Assembly: GCA_019894735.1 (NCBI GenBank)
Contig: JAGXOB010000024.1
Span: 8,721 to 26,517 of the forward strand
DNA: 17,797 bases
Source of the DNA: Promethearchaeota archaeon
GTDB lineage: Archaea; Asgardarchaeota; Lokiarchaeia; Sigynarchaeales; SOKP01
Direction: 5' to 3'
Below are positions 7,342-13,500 of this stretch, one piece after another. Below the pieces are notes generated by a model. It had not been told where the DNA came from and made no database searches. It saw nothing but the letters and a program-made list of their open reading frames with translations. The position numbers and the translations under genes are program-made. The stretch's first letter is position 1; each line of letters begins with the position of its first letter.

Positions 7342-8835
7342 ATGATCGAAAAATCTGAAAGAAGGGAAGATGAAACGAAAAAGGATATAAGTAAACCTGT
7401 AATTCTCAAAGCAGAGGCTTATAAAACAATAATATTGTATGCTAGTAGATACGCAAATCAAGCTATACCTTCCGAAGATTGGAAAGAGATATACGGTCTT
7501 TTGATTGGATATTACGACGATGATGTCTTATATGTCGAAAGAGCAATCCCAATGACATACGGTCATGATACCGATGTAGAATTTAGTGAAACAGATTATG
7601 GCGATGTTGAAAAAATACACGAAGAACTGGATAAAGAAGGTAAAGGATATTTCATAGTTGGTTGGTTCCACTCTCATCCAGGATTAACCCTATTTTTTTC
7701 TTATATTGATCTTATTAATCAACTTGGATTTCAAGGGAAGTTTAACGATGCTATAGGATTGGTTTTCGATCATACTCTTCTCGGAAAGAAAAAGGAAGAA
7801 AAAATTGATAACAATGTTCTGACAAAATATGACACGGGATTTGAGATATATCGATTAACTGATGTAACAATGGATTCAAATTCCGTTGAGTTTGAGACTA
7901 ATTTTCATAAAATTGATTACATTGTAGAAGGATTAAATAAATTCTTTTTTGCAAATGTTCTCGCTGAGTTATCTTCTTTAGTGTCAGCAGGAAAGCCACT
8001 TCAGGAAGCCTTTAAGGAGAATTATAAACTTGAGTCAGATTATAAAGATATTGATGAAATGTTAGAGAACTCAAATATCGAATTATCACAGGAAAATCTC
8101 GTCGATATTCCTTTATCAGAAGATATTAAATTCAACGTTGACGATATCTTTTACGAAACCATTATTGATAGCAACAAAATAAAGGAAGTAGCTGACAAAA
8201 TTATTTACGAAGGAAATCAAGCCTTTAAAAACAAAGATACTTTTACAGGTATAGAAAAGTATCGTCGAGGCATTGAAAAATATAAAGAAATCAATGATGA
8301 CAACCGGGTAATGGATTTGCTAAGAAAAGTATCGCGATCTTGCATTGCTAACAATCATCTAGTGATTGCCAGAGAATTTGCTGATGAATTATTTAAAGTA
8401 GCAGAATTTAACAATCAAATATTTTATAAAGGTATTGCAAATTATATAATAGGTTATATTATCGTAAGAGAAGGAGACTTAGATACATTAGAATATGGTT
8501 TGAAAAAGATTGAAGAAGCAGCTGTAGATTTTATAAAGGTTAAAGATTTTGCTGGCGCTGGAATGGCATTTAATAAAATTGGAATGAGTTATGAAAAAAA
8601 AATTAAAAATATTGGAACCGCATGCCTTTTTTATCGAGAAGCTCTAGAAAATTACAACAATGGCTTGAGTTTTAGTCATCCACTACGAATTACACCATGG
8701 AGTAAGCCAGAAGTCTTGGTTGAAAAAATAATAGAATTGAGAGAAATCATAGATGTATTGTTACCAGATATAGAAAGCTCTGAGATAAAAAAGAAGGTTG
8801 TTAAAGATCTGAAATCCATTCGTTATAGTTTTTAA
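7342..8835 (+). CDS. Rpn11/CSN5-like JAMM (MPN+) protease with C-terminal TPR-like repeats
   Basis: Residues about 22-190 form a JAB1/MPN domain with an intact JAMM metalloprotease centre: E49 in KEIYG, H110 and H112 in HSHP, S120 and D123, spaced H-x-H-x7-S-x2-D. The flanking VGWFHSHPG is strikingly close to the VGWYHSHPG of eukaryotic Rpn11 and CSN5, which remove ubiquitin or NEDD8 through a zinc-bound water. A linker (about 200-275) rich in acidic residues leads to an all-helical region (about 278-440) with TPR/SNAP-like repeats, for example GNQAFKNKDTFTGIEKYRRG and AGMAFNKIGMSY. That region should bind a partner. Neither catalytic residue loss nor truncation is seen. The predicted role is cleavage of isopeptide bonds to ubiquitin-like modifiers; no ubiquitin, E1 or E2 gene is in the window, so this is family-based inference. 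The neighbouring zinc-finger and PCI-like genes make a shared pathway plausible. A cytoplasmic location is expected. Confidence 0.92.
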   Translation: MIEKSERREDETKKDISKPVILKAEAYKTIILYASRYANQAIPSEDWKEIYGLLIGYYDDDVLYVERAIPMTYGHDTDVEFSETDYGDVEKIHEELDKEGKGYFIVGWFHSHPGLTLFFSYIDLINQLGFQGKFNDAIGLVFDHTLLGKKKEEKIDNNVLTKYDTGFEIYRLTDVTMDSNSVEFETNFHKIDYIVEGLNKFFFANVLAELSSLVSAGKPLQEAFKENYKLESDYKDIDEMLENSNIELSQENLVDIPLSEDIKFNVDDIFYETIIDSNKIKEVADKIIYEGNQAFKNKDTFTGIEKYRRGIEKYKEINDDNRVMDLLRKVSRSCIANNHLVIAREFADELFKVAEFNNQIFYKGIANYIIGYIIVREGDLDTLEYGLKKIEEAAVDFIKVKDFAGAGMAFNKIGMSYEKKIKNIGTACLFYREALENYNNGLSFSHPLRITPWSKPEVLVEKIIELREIIDVLLPDIESSEIKKKVVKDLKSIRYSF

Positions 8836-8902
8836 TAATAAAATAAAATTGAATATTTAATTCTTATTTTAGAAGGTAACAATCAAAAAAATTAAATTTT
8901 AG

Positions 8903-8916
8903 GATATATTTATTTT
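8903..8916 (+). promoter_or_regulatory. Putative TATA box of the zinc-finger gene
   Basis: GATATATTTATTTT lies 26-39 bases before the TTG at 8942. It suggests separate transcription from the JAMM gene and supports TTG 8942 as the start of a nearly leaderless message. Confidence 0.4.
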
Positions 8917-8941
8917 ATTACATACTTCTTTTGGTTGTTGG

Positions 8942-9691
8942 TTGACTATTCCACGTAAAAAACAAAAAATAAAATTTTCTCGCAAGTTTGCCTGTAAACA
9001 CCTTACTTCTATTGAAGATATTGCTAATAGTTTACAACCATTATGTTATTGCCCAGAAAGAGATTTAATTCTAGGTAAAAAAGCATATGTCTGTCAAGTT
9101 TGCACACTTTATGTGCAAACTAGTCAAAAAGTTTCAGATGTCTTTGAAGAGAGTAGAAAAGGTGCAGAAAAAAAAATTAAAGAGAAAAAAATAGAATTGG
9201 AAGCATTTGAATTAGCTGAACTTAAAGGTGACAACGATCTCGACTTAACAATTGACGAGTTTGAAGAAGAAGAAGATGAAGAAGTTACCTTAAAATTTGA
9301 GAAAAGAAAATTGGTAAAAGATGAGATAGGAGATTCTGAAGAATTTACTGAAGTAGAGTGCCCTTTTTGTGCCGAACTCTACGATGATCTACGATCCCAC
9401 TTACCAAATTGTGAATTTGCTCCCGAAGATGCAAGCATAGAAGATATAATGCCCAGTAGAAAGAAAAAGAAAAAAGCCAAACCTAAAACAACTTCAGGAA
9501 CGGATACTAAAGAAAAAAAGGTTTGTCCTTATTGTGGAAAAGAATTTGTTAGATTAGGGCGCCATCTTTCGTCTTGTCCTAAAAAACCTGAAGATGCTAA
9601 GGAAAAGGAAGAGGAAGGAGAGGAAGAAGACGACGAAGAAGTAGAAGAAGACGATGAGGACGATGAGGACGATGAAGAAGAAGATGATTAG
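8942..9691 (+). CDS. Protein with a Cys-rich N-terminus, two C2HC (UBZ4-like) fingers and an acidic tail
   Basis: I do not recognise a named family for this 249-residue protein. A basic N-terminus (PRKKQK) is followed by a possible zinc ribbon with C18, H20, C35, C37, C51 and C54. A charged helix (about 62-130) follows. Two C2HC fingers come next: C140, C143, H153, C157 and C195, C198, H208, C212, both of the form CPxC-x9-H-x3-C, separated by a lysine-rich linker (KKKKKAKPK). The last 30 residues are nearly all E and D. The fingers resemble Rad18-type UBZ4 ubiquitin-binding fingers as much as nucleic-acid-binding C2H2 fingers; short motifs cannot settle this. The acidic tail could bind basic protein or compete for nucleic acid. 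The start is TTG (8942); no ATG lies near the conserved N-terminus. The gene follows the JAMM gene by 106 bases, with its own TATA-like element. Confidence 0.85.
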   Translation: MTIPRKKQKIKFSRKFACKHLTSIEDIANSLQPLCYCPERDLILGKKAYVCQVCTLYVQTSQKVSDVFEESRKGAEKKIKEKKIELEAFELAELKGDNDLDLTIDEFEEEEDEEVTLKFEKRKLVKDEIGDSEEFTEVECPFCAELYDDLRSHLPNCEFAPEDASIEDIMPSRKKKKKAKPKTTSGTDTKEKKVCPYCGKEFVRLGRHLSSCPKKPEDAKEKEEEGEEEDDEEVEEDDEDDEDDEEEDD

Positions 9692-9724
9692 ATTTCCTTT
9701 AATATAATTCAAAATTTAAATTTT

Positions 9725-9736
9725 CTATTATATATC
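9725..9736 (+). promoter_or_regulatory. TATA box of the second radical SAM gene
   Basis: CTATTATATATC is centred about 29 bases before the ATG at 9761. This distance favours ATG 9761 over the in-frame TTG at 9743, which would sit too close to the TATA element for a leaderless start. Confidence 0.55.
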
Positions 9737-9760
9737 CCAGGTTTGTTCTCAATACTTATT

Positions 9761-10687
9761 ATGCCAAATAGTGAAAGAATCTATTATTGCGAACCGGTAT
9801 TTCGCCCACCTTCAGAACATAATTCTCTATTAATTCAATTAACTGAAGGGTGTACATTCAAATGCGATTTTTGTATGTCAAATCTTAGAAAAAACTTTAA
9901 AATTAGATCAATTGAAGAAGTTAAAAAAGATTTGGATATAGCCGCAAATAAACAATTTAATTCTTCTGTGCGTAAATTGTTCTTTTTAGACGGAAATGCG
10001 ATGGTAACCCCAACGGAAAAGCTTTTAGAAGTTACTAAATATGCAATTAAAAGACTTCCAAAATTGGAGAGAGTAGGGGTTTACTCTCATGCTAAGGATA
10101 TTCTGAAAAAATCAGACAATGACTTGAAAGAACTATCAGATGCCGGATTAAAAATTGCTTATGTAGGTTTCGAAAGCGGACTTGATACTCTACTTAAAAA
10201 AGTTCATAAACATGCTACTAAGGAGGATTATATTAACGCTTCTAAAAAATTGTTCAAAGCTAACATCACTTTATCTGCTACCTTTATTGATGGTTTAGGA
10301 GGTGCAGAAAATGAGGACATTTCTAAAGCACATGCTCTTGAATCAGCGGATTTAGTAAATCAAATTTGCCCAAGTGATGATAGAATATGGTATATCGCAT
10401 TTTTATCACTTATGATTCCACCAGGAACCGTTATGTACGAGAAGAAAATAAGGGGTGATTTTATAGAAATGAACTCTAATGAGATTTTAACCGAATTGAA
10501 GTCGTTCATTGAAGCGATTAATTTTAAAAATAAAAATGCTAATTGTATTTTTAGGTCGAATCACGCGTCTAATTATTTGCCAATTAGAGGAACTTTAGAA
10601 AAAGATAAAGATAAAATATTGGAAGTCATTGATTTTGGACTGAAAAATAAAGAAGCATTGAGACCTGATTATTACCGAGCTCTGTAA
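9761..10687 (+). CDS. Radical SAM enzyme, canonical CX3CX2C type
   Basis: This 308-residue protein has a radical SAM cluster motif CTFKCDFC (C31, C35, C38) preceded by LIQLTEG, then a GG-like region (LDGNAM), and VGFESG about 150 residues in. The order and wording match the left-edge radical SAM protein, including PP-E--SLLI before the cysteines and the DIL+KSD...L..AGL.I.Y.G.ESG segment, so the two are relatives; that one has one more residue between the first two cysteines. No second cysteine cluster or B12 domain is visible, so this looks like a compact single-cluster enzyme. Its substrate is unknown. An in-frame TTG at 9743 would add six residues; ATG 9761 is preferred from TATA spacing and from the N-terminal match to the relative. 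The gene ends 9 bases from the convergent PCI-like gene. Confidence 0.9.
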   Translation: MPNSERIYYCEPVFRPPSEHNSLLIQLTEGCTFKCDFCMSNLRKNFKIRSIEEVKKDLDIAANKQFNSSVRKLFFLDGNAMVTPTEKLLEVTKYAIKRLPKLERVGVYSHAKDILKKSDNDLKELSDAGLKIAYVGFESGLDTLLKKVHKHATKEDYINASKKLFKANITLSATFIDGLGGAENEDISKAHALESADLVNQICPSDDRIWYIAFLSLMIPPGTVMYEKKIRGDFIEMNSNEILTELKSFIEAINFKNKNANCIFRSNHASNYLPIRGTLEKDKDKILEVIDFGLKNKEALRPDYYRAL

Positions 10688-10696
10688 GTTTGCTTT

Positions 10697-11437
10697 TTAT
10701 TGGTTAAAAATCACTTCATTATTATATTTCGTATATTTCTTTATGGGACTTTTTTGTTTAATTAAAAATAAATTGATAATATCTTCAAGTCTATCGGGAG
10801 CGACTGCGAGCTTTTCAGAGATCTCTTGTAATGATAATTTATCGTAATTTTCGGACATTAATTTAAATTGAAAAAGAAGTAGGTTCTGGTAAATACTTGA
10901 AAGTAAACCTTTCAAATTTGGGTAATTTTCAACTTTAAACTCCTTAACTAATTTTAAAATTTTTACAGAAGCATCGTTATAATTGAGAACTTTATAAGAG
11001 CTAATAATAGTATATATTTTTTTAATAAATGTGAAATATGTAATGATATTGTCTTGTAAATCGTGAAGGTTATACTTGTTTAGATTATCATCTACGTCCT
11101 TTTTCAGCATTGCTAGTAATTTTAAGAAATCTTCCAGATTAGTTTCAGTAAGTGTTTCCTTCAAAAGGTTGTTATATTTCCTTATATAGATTTTACGACG
11201 ATTATCAAACTCAATAAGAACCTTTTGCCGTATTTCACTAAATCCTTCTTGTTCGGTTTTTAAATTGAAGGAGGACCGGAATTCGTCAATCAAAGTTAAA
11301 GCAGAATCTATTTTTGATAAAGCAGATTTAAAATCCTCAATATCAATTTTTTTTAAAACCAATGATTGATATACGTTTAATTCTTTAAGCAACTCTTTTT
11401 TCTGCTTGTACACTACAAAATTATCATTAAAGGTCAT
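10697..11437 (-). CDS. All-helical protein with C-terminal PCI-like winged helix (unassigned)
   Basis: This 246-residue protein is predicted almost entirely helical from its heptad-like spacing of L, I, F and K. The last 50 residues break the pattern and read like a winged helix: LSLQEISEKLAVAPDRLED followed by a second helix (IINLFLIKQ) and a charged hairpin ending NNEVIF. That resembles the C-terminal half of PCI domains (the usual form is a short helix with L-x-x-IA-x-x-L, then V/L-E-x-x-V/I-x-x-LI, then a basic wing), which in eukaryotes build the proteasome lid, COP9 signalosome and eIF3. Many archaeal winged helices have the same ground plan, so this is a resemblance and not an identification. 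No membrane segment or cysteine motif is present. It lies 1.9 kb from the JAMM gene, on the opposite strand, convergent with the radical SAM gene. Confidence 0.72.
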   Translation of the reverse strand: MTFNDNFVVYKQKKELLKELNVYQSLVLKKIDIEDFKSALSKIDSALTLIDEFRSSFNLKTEQEGFSEIRQKVLIEFDNRRKIYIRKYNNLLKETLTETNLEDFLKLLAMLKKDVDDNLNKYNLHDLQDNIITYFTFIKKIYTIISSYKVLNYNDASVKILKLVKEFKVENYPNLKGLLSSIYQNLLLFQFKLMSENYDKLSLQEISEKLAVAPDRLEDIINLFLIKQKSPIKKYTKYNNEVIFNQ

Positions 11438-11577
11438 ATTTGATTAGTAAAAAAAAGCTTTACCTATACCTATAATAGAATTTATGATCAATCACTAATA
11501 TAAATTTTAAGATGAAAAATAATGATTATTTAACTTATAATAAGAAAAATAAAAAATTTTAAAATTTTGTGAACTCC

Positions 11578-12126
11578 TTAATTATCTTCAGGATTATTTT
11601 TAGCCTCTTCTACATCTTCCGCTAAGTCCCTAGCTTTTTCTTCAAGTTCTTCAGTAGCTTCTTCTACTTCTTCTTCAAATTCCTCAATTTTTTCCTCTAA
11701 ATCTGCAGCTTTTTCTTCGATTTCTTTTGCCTTTTTCTTTGCTTTCTTGATCTTTTTTTTAATTTTAGCTTCTATTTCTTCTGCTTTCTCTTCTACTTTT
11801 TCATCAAGTTCTTTGGCTTTAACCTCTACGTTCTGATCGAGTTCTTTAGCTTTTTTCTCTATTTTTTCGTCAACTTCTTCAACTTTTACAAGAAATCCGG
11901 GTTTTTTATTCCCTGGCCACGCTATATTTACAATAGATCCAAGCACGACGATTACAATAGCAATTGAAATATAAACGGTTAAATTATCTTGCGGAAAGAA
12001 TTGTAAAACATTTTCCATCCAATTTACCATAAATGATCCCATCGGACTCACAATTGGATTTAAAAAATTCAAAATAGCTGCAACGATATCTGCAATAATT
12101 TTTATATAATCGACTTGAAGAATCAT
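11578..12126 (-). CDS. Membrane-anchored hendecad coiled-coil protein (third gene of the membrane operon)
   Basis: No family is recognised. The 182-residue protein has a hydrophobic N-terminal helix (about 8-27), a clear transmembrane segment (49-70, ending NIAW), then GNKK, which by the positive-inside rule places the C-terminus in the cytoplasm. Residues 81-168 are eight consecutive 11-residue units, for example KAKELDQNVEV, KAKELDEKVEE and KAEEIEAKIKK, made of K, E and A with regular hydrophobic positions. Eleven-residue repeats form right-handed coiled coils or long amphipathic helices that lie on membranes or filaments. Charge alternates in blocks: mixed, then very basic (about 121-133), then acidic to the end. 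The ATG overlaps the stop of the previous gene by one base, and a GGAGGT site lies 11 bases before it, so it is translationally coupled. A role as membrane-to-cytoplasm scaffold is inference. Confidence 0.85.
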   Translation of the reverse strand: MILQVDYIKIIADIVAAILNFLNPIVSPMGSFMVNWMENVLQFFPQDNLTVYISIAIVIVVLGSIVNIAWPGNKKPGFLVKVEEVDEKIEKKAKELDQNVEVKAKELDEKVEEKAEEIEAKIKKKIKKAKKKAKEIEEKAADLEEKIEEFEEEVEEATEELEEKARDLAEDVEEAKNNPEDN

Positions 12127-12638
12127 TATAAATCTTTACCTCCTGCCTTAGTTCCGTATCTTTTCTCTCTAATAGTCTTCCGATTGAGAACGAAGTCGAA
12201 GAAATCATATCCTTTTAGAATTATAGTAAGAAAATAAACCCCCATATAAAGCATAACCATATTTTGAACATTTATAGAAACATAACCAACATTTACAATT
12301 TCAAATACTATTTCAAAACGTATTTCAGTAGCTCCACTAAATTTATACGACCATATATATAGACAGTTTAAAATTATTTGTACTAAAGCAAAAGTTCCTT
12401 TTCTTATTGACTGTTTGGGAGATGAATAGTTAAAAAACGCTGCTGCACTAATAAGTAATCCAAATGCAGAAATCCAAAAAATAATATTCTCATAATCGTG
12501 TTGAGTTAATACTATATCCACCCCTAAAATTGAGAGTTCTCTTACCCATGTAAATGTGAGAAATGGGATAACCATCGTGGTTCCTATATAAATACACATA
12601 TATATAATTCCTTTAACAATATTGCCAAATCGTCCCAT
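12126..12638 (-). CDS. Four-TM membrane protein of unknown function (second gene of the membrane operon)
   Basis: No family is recognised. This 170-residue protein has about four hydrophobic segments (roughly 8-30, 51-71, 83-101 and 123-143) and a basic C-terminal tail (NRKTIREKRYGTKAGGK), which suggests N- and C-termini in the cytoplasm. There are no catalytic motifs, and no charged residues in the membrane segments that would suggest a transporter. It is flanked tightly: 11 bases after the previous gene and a one-base overlap (TAATG) with the next. A GGTGAT Shine-Dalgarno site lies four bases before its ATG, a perfect match to the expected archaeal 16S tail. The tight packing suggests it is the integral membrane partner of the coiled-coil and surface proteins. 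Confidence 0.85.
   Translation of the reverse strand: MGRFGNIVKGIIYMCIYIGTTMVIPFLTFTWVRELSILGVDIVLTQHDYENIIFWISAFGLLISAAAFFNYSSPKQSIRKGTFALVQIILNCLYIWSYKFSGATEIRFEIVFEIVNVGYVSINVQNMVMLYMGVYFLTIILKGYDFFDFVLNRKTIREKRYGTKAGGKDL
12138..12143 (-). promoter_or_regulatory. Shine-Dalgarno site for the coiled-coil gene
   Basis: The minus strand reads GGAGGT, 11 bases before the ATG at 12126, inside the end of the upstream coding region. The spacing is a little long, but the match to the archaeal 16S tail is full. Confidence 0.5.
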
Positions 12639-12642
12639 TTAA

Positions 12643-12649
12643 ATCACCC
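12643..12649 (-). promoter_or_regulatory. Shine-Dalgarno site for the four-TM gene
   Basis: The minus strand reads GGGTGAT, four bases before the ATG at 12638, filling most of the 11-base gap after the stop of the first operon gene. Confidence 0.6.
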
Positions 12650-13192
12650 TCATGGTAAATCAAAATTCCCCACTGATACATTAACTATTGCAACTGTAAA
12701 GGTATAAAGATTTAGGGAATAAGACGCGCGAAATATAAGACTTGCATAGAATTCTAAATCGTAAGGAGATCTATATCTATCCACTTCAGAGAGAGGTAAT
12801 GTACCCGAACCGCTAAAATTCGCTTTGAGAGTCTGTTCGGGTAATACCGACCCAAATTCTTGAGATTCATCAAAAATCCTAACTGTTGTCGTATCATTAT
12901 TAAGCGTCGAAGTATTTCCAAATGTCATATCAAGTTGAAATCTTAGAAATATGTCTGATAATTCATATACTCCTCCATTTGTAATATTAAATGGAATTGT
13001 AATTTCTATACTTGAATTCCCAAAATCCGGAATTAGAATAATAGGTCCATCAGGAATGTTAATATCGTCACCCGCAGGATTTAAAATGGTTACAGCAGAC
13101 CAACCTCCCAATATAGAGACAGCCGATAATGATAGGGTAAAAACTAACAAGAAACCTCTTACTATCCATCTAAACACACGAGATGGTCTCAT
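12650..13192 (-). CDS. Single-pass surface protein with glycosylated beta-rich domain (first gene of the membrane operon)
   Basis: No family is certain. From ATG 13192 the protein is about 180 residues: a basic N-terminus (RPSRVFRWIVRG), one hydrophobic anchor or signal helix (about 13-37), then an extracytoplasmic beta-rich domain that runs to the end. The segment IEITIPFNITNGGVYELSDI, with alternating hydrophobics around an N-G turn, recalls the LEA14/WHy beta-sandwich, but the resemblance is weak. Six N-x-S/T sequons (about N59, N69, N93, N99, N125, N171) all fall in this domain, suggesting N-glycosylation outside the cell. There are no cysteines and no lipobox. TTG and GTG codons lie up to three codons upstream; the ATG is chosen as the strongest codon. 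My count of an A-run near 13140 is uncertain by one base, so the exact start coordinate may shift by one. Confidence 0.83.
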   Translation of the reverse strand: MRPSRVFRWIVRGFLLVFTLSLSAVSILGGWSAVTILNPAGDDINIPDGPIILIPDFGNSSIEITIPFNITNGGVYELSDIFLRFQLDMTFGNTSTLNNDTTTVRIFDESQEFGSVLPEQTLKANFSGSGTLPLSEVDRYRSPYDLEFYASLIFRASYSLNLYTFTVAIVNVSVGNFDLP

Positions 13193-13500
13193 AATCACCA
13201 ATCTTTACATATTCTTTTTTATTAGATTTTTTAAGTTAACAATAATTAGACGGGTACTTATATAAATTTATGGTCAAGTTATACAAAAAAGGGAACTCTT
13301 TAAAAACGACACGAGTGGTAAATTTGGTTGTTTTATTAAAAAAAATCCACTAAACCATTTAAGAAAGATATTTTAGATAATCTTCAGTAGTATCATTTTT
13401 TTATGAGCTTGTATTTATTTATATATAATTCATAAAACTATTATTTATCTAAAATACTTAGTTTAATATTTTAATACAAATTGAAAAAAATGAAGAAAAA
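13193..13500. other. Divergent intergenic region between the membrane operon and the Ca2+-ATPase gene
   Basis: About 300 bases of AT-rich DNA without a credible gene. It must hold two promoters. On the plus strand TTTAATATTTTAATA (13463-13477) sits about 25-38 bases before the ATPase ATG. On the minus strand TTTATATAAG (about 13257-13266) and CTTAAAAAATC (13227-13237) are TATA-like, but 35-75 bases upstream of the membrane operon start. I see no tRNA, stable hairpin or repeat array. The plus-strand open frame from 12951 that runs into it is a shadow of the operon. Confidence 0.6.

Noticed and set aside
9605..9691. GAA/GAT-rich tract that could be taken for a DNA repeat or CRISPR-like array.
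   Set aside because: It is the codon run of the acidic protein tail; there are no regular spacers or repeat units.
11578..11890. Repetitive TTC/TTT-rich DNA that could be a tandem DNA repeat.
   Set aside because: The similarity is at the protein level (hendecad coiled coil); the DNA units are not conserved enough to be a recent tandem repeat.
12951..13265. Plus-strand frame of 104 codons overlapping the first membrane-operon gene and the intergenic region.
   Set aside because: It is antisense to a protein with a convincing anchor and extracellular domain, and its end is low-complexity F/I/R sequence from AT-rich intergenic DNA.
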